Position numbers and translations under genes: made by a program. A DNA stretch of 6,660 nt from an uncultured Actinomycetes bacterium (GTDB taxonomy: Bacteria > Actinomycetota > Thermoleophilia > Miltoncostaeales > Miltoncostaeaceae), in the NCBI GenBank assembly GCA_903866425.1, contig CAIPNN010000264.1:1-6660 (forward strand), given 5' to 3'. Position 1 is the first letter of the stretch. Each line of letters starts with the position of its first letter. The notes under the pieces were generated by a model that saw only the letters and a list, made by a program, of their open reading frames with translations, made no database searches and had not been told where the DNA came from. Shown here one piece after another: positions 1 through 5,947 of this stretch.

Positions 1-151
1 CACCCCGTGGCTCGACGGCAACCACACCAACTTTGGCCGAGTGGTGGGGGGACTTGACGTGGTCGAGGCCATCGGCACGTGTGCCACTGGCGGCAACGAC
101 CGCCCCGTCGAGACCCAGGTGATCAACTCGATCACGATCGAAGAATCCTGA
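1..151 (+). CDS. Cyclophilin-type peptidyl-prolyl cis-trans isomerase, C-terminal fragment
   Basis: This is the last 49 codons of a gene whose start lies before the window; the frame begins at base 2 and ends with TGA at 149-151. The visible protein begins TPWLDGNHTNFGRVVGGLDV and continues VVEAIG. This is the conserved end of the cyclophilin fold, where W-L-D-G-x-H and F-G-x-V-x-x-G-x-D-V-V form part of the active-site wall and the last strands. Family members catalyse cis-trans isomerisation of X-Pro bonds and assist protein folding. Whether this copy is cytoplasmic, or exported with a signal peptide or lipobox, cannot be told because the N-terminus is missing. It is followed by 136 bp before the sigma factor gene on the same strand. 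Family assignment is firm despite the short fragment; the paralog (PpiA or PpiB) is undetermined. Confidence 0.9.
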   Translation, partial: TPWLDGNHTNFGRVVGGLDVVEAIGTCATGGNDRPVETQVINSITIEES

Positions 152-183
152 TCGCCTAGCACGAACCCGCCGCCGCGCGCCAC

Positions 184-212
184 TTTCGCGACTCGCCCGC
201 TCGTCCTAGAGT
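184..212 (+). promoter_or_regulatory. Possible sigma-70 promoter for the sigma factor gene
   Basis: A TAGAGT hexamer at 207-212 fits the TANNNT -10 pattern common in actinobacteria. Exactly 17 bp upstream is TTTCGC (184-189), a poor match to TTGACA. Transcription would start near 219, giving a leader of about 70 nt. The -10 is plausible; the -35 is weak, so this is a candidate only. Confidence 0.35.
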
Positions 213-218
213 GGGCGA

Positions 219-239
219 CGTCGCCGGCTCCCGGCGGCG
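219..239 (+). promoter_or_regulatory. Strong G+C hairpin in the leader of the sigma factor gene
   Basis: Bases 219-227 pair with 231-239 (nine pairs, one of them T-G) around a CTC loop. A second, shorter hairpin, CCGGC/GCCGG, lies at 257-271 just before the ribosome-binding region. There is no T-run after either, so a classic intrinsic terminator for the upstream cyclophilin gene is unlikely, though not excluded in a high-GC genome. If the -10 at 207-212 is real, the first hairpin would sit at the very 5' end of the sigma factor mRNA. Confidence 0.4.
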
Positions 240-287
240 GCAACAGGCCACGATCCCCGGCCCCGTGCCGGAGACCACCGGAGACGC

Positions 288-1373
288 ATGACCACCTCAC
301 TTACTCAGCTCGCAGAACTCATCGACCACGGCGAGTTCCGCACGCTCCTCCAGCGCGGCCAGGAAGTCGGCTTCCTCTCAATTGAGGACGTTGCCGAGAT
401 GCTCGACGCCCTCGGCGTTGAAGCAGGCATGGCGGAGGACATCTACCAGCAGCTCGACGAGGCCGGCATTGATCTGCTGGAGCCCACCGAGGCGCAGGCA
501 CGCATGGCGGAGATCGCCGAGCAGGCCGACCGCCCGCGGCGGCAGGCCCAGGTTGAGGCCACCACCGACGCGCTGCAGCTGTTCCTGAAGGACATCGGCC
601 GCGTGCCGCTGCTCACCGCAGCGCAGGAAGTTGACCTGGCCAAGCGCATCGAATCGGGCGATCAGACCGCCAAGACCCAGATGGTGGAAGCCAACCTGCG
701 CCTTGTGGTGTCGATTGCCAAGGGCTACCGCGGACGCGGCCTGCCCTTCCTCGACCTCATTCAGGAGGGCACGCTCGGCCTGGTGCGCGCGGTCGAGAAG
801 TTCGACTGGCGCCGTGGGTTCAAGTTCTCCACGTATGCCACGTGGTGGATCCGGCAGGCCGTCACCCGCGCGCTTGCCGACAAGGGCCGCACCATCCGCA
901 TTCCGGTACACGTGGTTGAGAAGCTCAACCAGATCAGCCGCGCCGAGCGCACCCTCGTGGGTCAGCTGGGCCGTGAGCCCACGGCCGAGGAGATCGGCGC
1001 GGTTGCCGGCCTCCCCGCATCCGAGGTGGAGGACATTCTCCGCAGCGCCCAGCCGATCGTGTCGCTTGAGAAGCCGGTCGGTGAGGACGAGGAGTCGGAG
1101 TTCGGTCGCTTCCTCGCTGACGAGACCAGCATTGCCCCTGAGGTGGCAGCCGAGCAGGCACTGCGCGACGAGGCACTGCGCGACGTGCTCGATCAGTTGT
1201 CGTACCGCGAGCGGCGCGTGCTCGAGCTGCGCTACGGCCTGGGTGGCGAGAAGCCCCGCACCCTCGACGAGCTCGGCCGCATGTTCAACGTCACGCGCGA
1301 GCGCATTCGACAGGTGGAGCACCAGTCGCTGCAGAAGCTCGCGAGCATGGCCGAGGCGAACCGCCTCTCGTAG
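288..1373 (+). CDS. rpoD: RNA polymerase primary-type sigma-70 factor (RpoD/SigA family)
   Basis: This sigma subunit directs RNA polymerase to -10/-35 promoters. The 361-residue protein has region 1.1 at about residues 5-66, a charged linker, region 1.2 at 94-127, region 2 at 128-200, region 3 at about 205-280 and region 4 at 295-355. The sigma-70 signature around [19 protein letters not shown] (156-174) is followed by the region 2.4 motif [14 protein letters not shown] (183-196). Region 3.0 has [15 protein letters not shown] (201-215), and the region 4.2 helix-turn-helix contains [11 protein letters not shown] (334-344). All residues expected to contact standard promoters look intact, so it should read ordinary promoters. 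Region 1.1 argues for group 1 (housekeeping), but the long acidic N-terminal extension of many actinobacterial SigA proteins is absent, so a close group 2 paralog remains possible. The ATG at 288 follows GGAGA at 280-284 with close 3-nt spacing. The gene converges on the yqgE-family gene. Confidence 0.95.
   Translation: MTTSLTQLAELIDHGEFRTLLQRGQEVGFLSIEDVAEMLDALGVEAGMAEDIYQQLDEAGIDLLEPTEAQARMAEIAEQADRPRRQAQVEATTDALQLFLKDIGRVPLLTAAQEVDLAKRIESGDQTAKTQMVEANLRLVVSIAKGYRGRGLPFLDLIQEGTLGLVRAVEKFDWRRGFKFSTYATWWIRQAVTRALADKGRTIRIPVHVVEKLNQISRAERTLVGQLGREPTAEEIGAVAGLPASEVEDILRSAQPIVSLEKPVGEDEESEFGRFLADETSIAPEVAAEQALRDEALRDVLDQLSYRERRVLELRYGLGGEKPRTLDELGRMFNVTRERIRQVEHQSLQKLASMAEANRLS
1156..1185 (+). 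repeat. Exact 2 x 15-bp tandem repeat inside the sigma factor gene
   Basis: The unit AGGCACTGCGCGACG occurs twice back to back (1156-1170 and 1171-1185). It encodes the repeated A-L-R-D in the helix leading into region 4 (residues 291-298). Compared from memory with other SigA proteins, this segment has normal length, so it is probably a chance of codon use and helix periodicity rather than a recent insertion. Confidence 0.8.
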
Positions 1374-1395
1374 TCCTGGGTTGCGGTACCGGGGG

Positions 1396-1419
1396 CCCGC
1401 TCGCTAATTGCGCAGCGGG
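1396..1419. terminator. Candidate bidirectional terminator hairpin between convergent genes
   Basis: CCCGCT (1396-1401) pairs with AGCGGG (1414-1419). An inner CGC/GCG stem (1402-1404 with 1410-1412) closes a TAATT loop, leaving C1413 bulged. It lies just after the sigma factor stop and overlaps the last codons of the minus-strand gene (stop at 1404-1406). No T-run follows on either strand, so it would be a non-canonical terminator. Confidence 0.4.
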
Positions 1420-1964
1420 TCCTCGGGAGCCGTAGCCATCAGCCGGTACGAACCCCCGGTGCGCTCCAGCACGGTGCGCCACAACCCCTCTGGGTCGTCG
1501 GTGAACACGTCGTCCGCGATCGGTGTGGCGTCAATCCAGGCGTCTGAGTCGATCTCGCCCTCGAGCTGCCCGCCACCCCAGCCGGAGTAGCCGCCAAACG
1601 CGCGAGCCCGGCGGACGCCGTCGGTGCCCTGACTCTCCGCTGCGTCAGGGTCGAGAATGCCCACCGTGTCGAACGTGATGCCACCGGCGGTCGCCGTGTC
1701 GGCGAAGTCGGCCAGCACGATGACCGTGCCGGGCTGCACAGGGCCTCCGCGGTGCACCGCAGAGCCATCGCTCACGACGTTGGCCAACTGCTCGGGCAGG
1801 GCATCCTCGGCGAGCACCTGCATGGGCTGGTTCAAGACGATGCCAAGGGCGCCCTCATCGGCGTGCTCCAGAACCAGCACCACCGCCCGATGGAAGTTCG
1901 GGTCGTCATCCAGATGCGGCGCGGCCACGAGAAGACGCCCACGTCGCCAGCGCAGGTCGGTCAC
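1404..1964 (-). CDS. YqgE/AlgH family protein (DUF179)
   Basis: This 186-residue protein has the full set of YqgE/AlgH hallmarks: GRLLVAAPHL near the N-terminus (9-18), DPNF (21-24), VLEH (31-34), GALGIVLNQP (38-47), GGPV (73-76), GYSGWGGGQLEGEI (125-138) and the C-terminal EDPLRN. Length matches the family. The biochemical role of the family is unsettled: one member, AlgH, was linked to alginate regulation in Pseudomonas, but no activity is established, so no function is assigned here. Translation starts with GTG at 1962-1964; no other start fits the conserved N-terminus, and the upstream 16 nt hold no clear Shine-Dalgarno sequence. It lies 16 nt after the small membrane protein gene, so the two are probably co-transcribed, with translation perhaps depending on the upstream gene. 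Confidence 0.93.
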   Translation of the reverse strand: MTDLRWRRGRLLVAAPHLDDDPNFHRAVVLVLEHADEGALGIVLNQPMQVLAEDALPEQLANVVSDGSAVHRGGPVQPGTVIVLADFADTATAGGITFDTVGILDPDAAESQGTDGVRRARAFGGYSGWGGGQLEGEIDSDAWIDATPIADDVFTDDPEGLWRTVLERTGGSYRLMATAPEDPLRN

Positions 1965-1980
1965 CGCGATCGGCCCGGCG

Positions 1981-2223
1981 TCAGTGCTGGACGGCGGAGC
2001 GGCGGCGCGACTGCAGCGTGTTCCAGATACCGCCGCCGATGATCAGCACAACGGCGATGAGCAGGCACACCCAGAACACGGGGTAGTGCGCCCAGAGCTT
2101 CTCGCCGGCGTCGTGCACCGCGAACCCGATGCAGAACCAGATGAGGGCCACCGCGATGAAGAGGCCCGCGAGTGTGAACGGCCAGACCTGCGGCAGGTCG
2201 TCGTCGTTCGTCTCGTGAGCCAT
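1981..2223 (-). CDS. Small two-helix membrane protein of unknown function
   Basis: I do not recognise this 80-residue protein as a member of a named family. It begins with a short acidic, hydrophilic stretch (MAHETNDDD), followed by two hydrophobic segments suited to membrane helices, at about residues 15-36 and 49-67. A short loop HDAGEKLWAHY (37-47) joins them, and the tail is basic (SRRR, 72-75). The positive-inside rule would place the basic C-terminus in the cytoplasm and, with two helices, the N-terminus too. The ATG at 2221-2223 has a good ribosome-binding site just upstream. Hydrophobic pattern, start signal and operon position 16 nt before the YqgE-family gene all support a real gene. 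A role with YqgE is suggested only by adjacency. Confidence 0.8.
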   Translation of the reverse strand: MAHETNDDDLPQVWPFTLAGLFIAVALIWFCIGFAVHDAGEKLWAHYPVFWVCLLIAVVLIIGGGIWNTLQSRRRSAVQH

Positions 2224-2227
2224 CGGT

Positions 2228-2232
2228 CCTCC
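2228..2232 (-). promoter_or_regulatory. Ribosome-binding site of the small membrane protein
   Basis: On the minus strand GGAGG lies 4 nt before the ATG at 2223. It fixes the start of the 80-residue protein and is one of the best Shine-Dalgarno matches in the window. Confidence 0.75.
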
Positions 2233-2308
2233 GGAAAGCGGTTACAGGAACGGGCGTGAGGCTACCACGACACCCGGCGGCGGCCCGCGTTGCCACTGGG
2301 GCGAATGT

Positions 2309-2321
2309 CCCGCTACGCGGG
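2309..2321 (-). terminator. Weak hairpin at the stop of the Nudix-like gene
   Basis: Read on the minus strand, CCCGC pairs with GCGGG around a GTA loop that includes the first bases of the TAG stop (2313-2315). It opens the 89-bp gap before the small membrane protein gene. Only five pairs and no T-run, so terminator function is doubtful. In the same gap, TAGCCT on the minus strand (2264-2259) could be a -10 for the membrane protein/yqgE pair, but I found no matching -35. Confidence 0.2.
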
Positions 2322-2975
2322 CGGATCGTCCCCCGAAGAAATCTGCCGGGCCACCCGGCGCTCCCGCGCATCGACGGCGAAATGCCCGCCTGCGGAGCGA
2401 TACAGACGTGCCGGGCGGCCTCGTCCCTCGGCCCGGACCTCTCCGGACTCCTCGACGACACCTGCGGCGAGCACGTCGCGTCGGAAATTGCGGGAGTCGA
2501 GTTCGCGGCCGAGAAGCACCTCGTACACGGCCTGCATCTCGCCGAGCGTGAAGAGCTCGGGCAGCAGGTTCACCGCCACCGGCGCGTAGGCGGTCTTCGC
2601 CCGCAGACGCGAAAGCCCGTAGCCCAGCGCGGCGTCCTGTCCGTCGGCCAGCGTCGGCAGGTCGTCATGGGGAAACCAGCGCACGTCCGCAACGTCGGGC
2701 CCCGGCGACAACGGATGCCGACCGGCGTCAATCAGCGCCAGGTGGGCAACGCACACCGCATCGGGTGGCCGGTCGAATGTGAAGAGCTGCTCCATGGTGA
2801 TGCCACGCACGCCCGCGACGTCGCGCACCGCGGCTGCGGCAGCAATATCGACCGGCTCGCCGTTCTCCACCGACCCGGCCGGAAGAAGCCATGCGGCCCC
2901 GGGGCCACGGGCGAGCAGAACGTCCAGGCGACGGTCGCGGACGGTGAACACGGCAACCTCAACCAACACCCTCAT
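2313..2975 (-). CDS. NrtR-like protein: degenerate Nudix domain plus C-terminal winged helix
   Basis: The first half of this 220-residue protein is a Nudix fold (about 1-130), with WLLPAGSVENGE (29-40) leading into the Nudix box. In enzymes the box reads G-x5-E-x7-R-E-U-x-E-E-x-G-U. Here G34 and E40 are present, but the R-E-U-x-E-E part is replaced by A-A-V-R-D-V (48-53), so the metal-binding glutamates are gone. The second half (about 135-200) resembles the NrtR winged-helix domain: ELFTLGEMQAVYEVLLGREL (140-159), then RNFRRDVL (162-169) and GRPARLYR (186-193). NrtR-family proteins are Nudix-derived transcription factors; known members sense ADP-ribose and control NAD synthesis, and relatives regulate pentose use. 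I infer a regulator rather than a hydrolase. Its ATG at 2975 overlaps the stop of the upstream hydrolase gene (ATGA), so the two are coupled. No NAD-synthesis gene is in the window, so the target is unknown. Confidence 0.85.
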   Translation of the reverse strand: MRVLVEVAVFTVRDRRLDVLLARGPGAAWLLPAGSVENGEPVDIAAAAAVRDVAGVRGITMEQLFTFDRPPDAVCVAHLALIDAGRHPLSPGPDVADVRWFPHDDLPTLADGQDAALGYGLSRLRAKTAYAPVAVNLLPELFTLGEMQAVYEVLLGRELDSRNFRRDVLAAGVVEESGEVRAEGRGRPARLYRSAGGHFAVDARERRVARQISSGDDPPA

Positions 2976-3886
2976 GCGGTGCGTGCCTCCCGCTCGGCCA
3001 TGCCGGCAAGACCCAGCGCGTTGTTGTCGAGCCAGTTGAAGGCCGTCCAGCGGATGCGCGCCTCGGGGGTTGCGATGGCACCGTCAGACGGCCACGCCTG
3101 CTCCACGGCCTGCCACAGCGCCTCAACGTCGCCCGGCGCGGTGCGCCACGACTCCCGGGCGGCCTGCCCCATGGCCGACTGTGCCCGTCGACCCTGATCA
3201 AAGGCTTCACCGGGGTCAGCCGTTGGGCCTGCGTGGCTCACATATGCGCGGGTGGCGCCGAGGGCCTCCAGGGCGTCGAGGGTCTCCAGCGCGGCGTCGA
3301 CGTCGTACTCGGGCGGCGGCAGCGACGGGTAGAGGTCTCCCCCACCCATCTGCACACCGATGGCGTCGCCGCTGAAGAGCACGCCCTCACCCTCGTCGAG
3401 CAGGGCCATGTGATGGCGGGCATGTCCCGGCGCGTGCACCGCACGCAGCACCCGGCCGCCTCCGAGCGCCACCTCGTGCCCGTCCTCGGCAATCACGATA
3501 CGGCCCTCTGGCACCGCCAGAAGCCCACCCATCACCGGGGCGAGGTTCCCGAAGAGCGCCGCGGTGCCCTGCACAAGACGGTTAGGCTCAACAAGATGCC
3601 GCGCCCCACGCGGATGCACCACCACCGTGGCATTGGGGAAGGCCTGGGCAAGATCGCCCACCGCGCCGCAGTGATCGAGATGGACATGGGTGAGCACGAC
3701 CCAGGCGAGGTCGTCTGCACCAATGCCCATGGCATGCAGCGCATCGCGCACCGTGACCGCACTCGTCTGCGCCCCGCAGTCGATCAGCGCGGGGGATTCG
3801 CCCTGCACCACCTGCACGCAGGTCATGCCCGGGATGCCACCGAGGAGCGTGTCGATCTGCGTGATGTCGCCGGGGTGTACGTCCAT
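2972..3886 (-). CDS. Metallo-beta-lactamase-fold hydrolase (glyoxalase II-like)
   Basis: With the start at 3886 the protein has 304 residues. The metal site of the fold is complete: THVHLDH (66-72) gives H67, H69, D71 and H72; APGH (152-155) gives H155; FSGD (171-174) gives D174; and YVSH (215-218) gives H218. This is a binuclear-type site as in glyoxalase II and related hydrolases. The C-terminal 80 residues are mostly helical and end in RWTAFNWLDNNALGLAGM (279-296). The substrate cannot be told from sequence; thioester, lactone or phosphate ester hydrolysis are all possible in this superfamily. The frame stays open upstream to 4129, but that part is antisense to rpiA and lacks family features. 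An ATG at 3916 would add only ten residues, and neither start has a Shine-Dalgarno sequence. No signal peptide is seen. The stop overlaps the start of the NrtR-like gene, making an operon. Confidence 0.9.
   Translation of the reverse strand: MDVHPGDITQIDTLLGGIPGMTCVQVVQGESPALIDCGAQTSAVTVRDALHAMGIGADDLAWVVLTHVHLDHCGAVGDLAQAFPNATVVVHPRGARHLVEPNRLVQGTAALFGNLAPVMGGLLAVPEGRIVIAEDGHEVALGGGRVLRAVHAPGHARHHMALLDEGEGVLFSGDAIGVQMGGGDLYPSLPPPEYDVDAALETLDALEALGATRAYVSHAGPTADPGEAFDQGRRAQSAMGQAARESWRTAPGDVEALWQAVEQAWPSDGAIATPEARIRWTAFNWLDNNALGLAGMAEREARTA
2986..2991 (-). promoter_or_regulatory. Ribosome-binding site of the NrtR-like gene
   Basis: GGGAGG on the minus strand, 10 nt before the ATG at 2975, lies inside the last codons of the upstream hydrolase gene. 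It supports this start together with the ATGA stop/start overlap at 2972-2975. Confidence 0.7.
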
Positions 3887-3914
3887 CGTCCCGAGTCTCG
3901 CATACCCTTGCGTC
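3887..3914. promoter_or_regulatory. Compact divergent promoter region, probably leaderless on both sides
   Basis: Only 28 bp separate the hydrolase ATG (minus, 3886) from the rpiA ATG (plus, 3915). Neither start has a Shine-Dalgarno sequence. On the plus strand TACCCT (3903-3908) lies 6 nt before the rpiA ATG. On the minus strand GAGACT (3899-3894) lies 7 nt before the hydrolase ATG. Both positions fit a -10 element of a leaderless mRNA that begins at the start codon. Clear -35 hexamers are not visible. CGCA (3899-3902) and TGCG (3909-3912) form an inverted repeat around the plus-strand -10. Confidence 0.45.
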
Positions 3915-4574
3915 ATGTCGAATGATCGTGAAATTGCATGGGCCGCCGCCGGAGCCGCGTGTGCCGCGCTGGTGCAAGACGGAATGCGCGTGGGGCTCGG
4001 CACCGGCCGGGCGGCAAATGCCGGCATCGTGGCCCTTGGTGAGCGGGTGCGCTCCGAGGGTCTTCGCATCATCGGCGTGGCCACATCCGAGCGAAGTGAA
4101 GCCGCGGCGCGCGAAGCCGGCATCCCCACCGGGCCGCCCGGTCAACCGCTTGACCTGGCATTCGACGGCGCAGACGCCATCGACCCGCGCGGGCTGTGCG
4201 TGAAGGGCGCGGGCGGGGCGATGGTGCGCGAGCGCGTGCTTGCCGAGTCGGCACCGCGCTTTCTCGTACTGGTCGATGCCCCGAAGATCGTTGCATCCCT
4301 TGACGAGTGGGGAATCCTGCCGCTCGCAGTGGTGCCGTTTGCGGCTGACCGCGTGGCTGATCAACTTGCCGATCTGGCGCCGACACGTCGCGACGAGCTG
4401 AGCGACGACGGCATGGTGCTCATCGACCTGCACCCGTCCGCAGGCGCCGACTGGCAGGCCGTCGCCACCCGGGCCCGCGCGCTTCCCGGTGTGCTCGACC
4501 ATGGCCTCTTCACCCTCGTGCTTGACGACGTGCTCGTCGGGCATCCCGATGGATCGGTGACCTCTCCCGCGTGA
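3915..4574 (+). CDS. rpiA: Ribose-5-phosphate isomerase A
   Basis: This enzyme interconverts ribose 5-phosphate and ribulose 5-phosphate in the cytoplasmic pentose phosphate pathway. The 219-residue length is normal for RpiA. Catalytic residues known from the E. coli enzyme are present with identical spacing: D84 and D87 in FDGADAID (83-90), K97 in KGAGGAMVRE (97-106), and E106. VDAPK (120-124) and the C-terminal LPGVLDHGLFTLVLDDVLVG (190-209) are also typical. One oddity is the phosphate-binding loop, which reads GLGTGRAA (27-34) where the family usually has G-T-G-S-T-A. The ATG at 3915 gives a start aligned with known RpiA proteins; the frame is open further upstream, but that part is antisense to the hydrolase gene. 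No Shine-Dalgarno sequence precedes it, so a leaderless mRNA is likely. The stop overlaps the murT start. Confidence 0.93.
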   Translation: MSNDREIAWAAAGAACAALVQDGMRVGLGTGRAANAGIVALGERVRSEGLRIIGVATSERSEAAAREAGIPTGPPGQPLDLAFDGADAIDPRGLCVKGAGGAMVRERVLAESAPRFLVLVDAPKIVASLDEWGILPLAVVPFAADRVADQLADLAPTRRDELSDDGMVLIDLHPSAGADWQAVATRARALPGVLDHGLFTLVLDDVLVGHPDGSVTSPA

Positions 4575-5947
4575 GCGCCCTGGCCTCCGGATCTGCAGCG
4601 GTCGCCCGTGCGGCCGGGCGTGCCTCCCGCGCGCTCGGCCGCGGGGGTGGCACCTCCGTCCCCGGCGTGGTGCTGCTCAAGATCAACCCCGGGGCCGTGG
4701 GCGCCCTGGCGGCCAGCCTCGGTGGCGGCACGGCGCTTGTCTCGGCCACCAATGGCAAGACCACCACCACGCGCCTTCTTGCCGGTGCCCTGCGGAGCGA
4801 TGGCGCAGAGGTGGTCACCAACGGTGCGGGAGCGAACCTGCTCACCGGGGTTGCGGCCGCCCTTGCCGGATCCCGCCCCCGCCGCGGTACCACCGCGCGC
4901 GGCCTGTTTGAGTGCGACGAGGCCGCACTTCCCGCCGTCGCGAGCCGGGTGCACCCGCGGGCGATCGTGTTGATGAACCTCTTCCGCGATCAGCTCGACC
5001 GGCACGGCGAACTCGAGGCCATCGCGGATCGCTGGCACACGATGCTGGCGACCCTCTCCCCGTCCACGCGCTTGGTGCTGGGTGCCGACGATCCGGCAAT
5101 CGCCGCACTCGGCGACGGCCGCGACGTCCTATGGTTCGGCATCGACGACCCATCCGTGACCATGGACGCGCTGCCGCATGCGGCCGATTCCACCCGCTGC
5201 CGCGTCTGCGCTGCACCCCTCGCCTACGACGCGGTGTGGATTGGCCACCTCGGCCGGTGGGTGTGCCCCTCGTGCGGGTATGGCCGGCCTGATCTCGACG
5301 TGGCAGTGACCCACGCGGGTCTTGAGGGCGCTTCCGGGTCGCACCCCCGCGTGCGCACGCCCGAGGGCGAAGTGCGGCTGCATCTGACCCTGCCCGGACT
5401 CCACAATGTCCTGAACGCCACGGCGGCTCTGGCAGGGGCCATCGCCATGGGGGTCCCGGCACAGGCCGCTGCCGCGGCGATCTCCGAGGTGCCCGCCGCA
5501 TTCGGGCGGGCGGAGACCATCACCGTCGACGGCCGCGAACTGGTGCTGCTGCTTGCGAAGAATCCCGCCGGCGCGAACGAGAACGTGCGCACGTTGCTGC
5601 TCGATCCCGGCGAGCATGACCTGCTCGTGGCCCTGAACGACCGCATTGCCGATGGGCGTGACGTCTCCTGGATCTGGGATGTCGACTGGGAGCCCCTGCT
5701 GCCGCGCGTGCGGCGGCTCACCGCGACGGGTGAACGTGCCGCCGACCTCGCGCTGCGCTTCCGCTACGCCGGCCTGCCCGACGAGCGCCTGCACGTCATC
5801 CCGGATCACACCGCGGCACTCACGGATGCACTGGCCGCCACGCCAGTAGGCACACGCCTCGAGGTGCTGCCCACCTACACCGCCATGCACGACATCCGGG
5901 CCGATCTGGTGGCCCGTGGGGCTGCGGGGGACTTCTGGGATGACTGA
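4571..5947 (+). CDS. murT: Lipid II isoglutaminyl synthase, Mur ligase-like subunit MurT
   Basis: MurT uses ATP to activate the alpha-carboxyl of D-Glu in lipid II; its partner GatD supplies ammonia from glutamine, giving D-isoglutamine in peptidoglycan. The 458-residue protein has the Mur ligase P-loop ATNGKTTTT (59-67), the central Mur ligase domain with FECDEAALP (113-121) and NLFRDQLDRHGE (136-147), and a Cys4 zinc ribbon inserted in it (C210, C213, C232, C235; 18 residues between the pairs, as in characterised MurT). PGLHNVLNATAA (275-286) is followed by the DUF1727 C-terminal domain, including AKNPAGANENVR (329-340), NDRIADGRDVSWIWD (356-370) and TYTAMHDIR (435-443). The acidic residues of that domain include the site that works with GatD. 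Translation starts at GTG 4571, overlapping the rpiA stop as GTGA, with no clear Shine-Dalgarno sequence, so coupling is likely. GatD is not in the window. Confidence 0.95.
   Translation: MSALASGSAAVARAAGRASRALGRGGGTSVPGVVLLKINPGAVGALAASLGGGTALVSATNGKTTTTRLLAGALRSDGAEVVTNGAGANLLTGVAAALAGSRPRRGTTARGLFECDEAALPAVASRVHPRAIVLMNLFRDQLDRHGELEAIADRWHTMLATLSPSTRLVLGADDPAIAALGDGRDVLWFGIDDPSVTMDALPHAADSTRCRVCAAPLAYDAVWIGHLGRWVCPSCGYGRPDLDVAVTHAGLEGASGSHPRVRTPEGEVRLHLTLPGLHNVLNATAALAGAIAMGVPAQAAAAAISEVPAAFGRAETITVDGRELVLLLAKNPAGANENVRTLLLDPGEHDLLVALNDRIADGRDVSWIWDVDWEPLLPRVRRLTATGERAADLALRFRYAGLPDERLHVIPDHTAALTDALAATPVGTRLEVLPTYTAMHDIRADLVARGAAGDFWDD
5926..5931 (+). promoter_or_regulatory. Ribosome-binding site of the methyltransferase gene
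   Basis: GGGGGA lies 8 nt before the ATG at 5940, inside the last codons of murT. It is an imperfect but well-placed Shine-Dalgarno match and decides the start of the overlapping downstream gene. Confidence 0.5.

Noticed and set aside
378..1322. A 314-codon open frame on the minus strand opposite the sigma factor gene
   Set aside because: It lies wholly antisense to a clear sigma-70 gene, shows no recognisable family motifs, and long antisense frames are expected in high-GC DNA.
1961..2461. A 166-codon minus-strand frame across the small membrane protein and the 89-bp gap
   Set aside because: It is in a different frame from the two-helix protein, which has a good GGAGG site and hydrophobic helices; this frame is Arg/Pro-rich without motifs.
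2256..3197. A 313-codon open frame on the plus strand opposite the NrtR-like and hydrolase genes
   Set aside because: It covers parts of two well-supported genes in antisense and has no motif or ribosome-binding support.
3690..3914. Upstream extension of the rpiA frame
   Set aside because: It runs antisense through the metal-binding part of the hydrolase gene; the ATG at 3915 matches the usual RpiA N-terminus.
3887..4129. An N-terminal extension of the metallo-hydrolase by 81 residues
   Set aside because: The extension is antisense to rpiA, is low-complexity in character, and the fold begins naturally at the ATG at 3886; the ATG at 3916 is a minor alternative.
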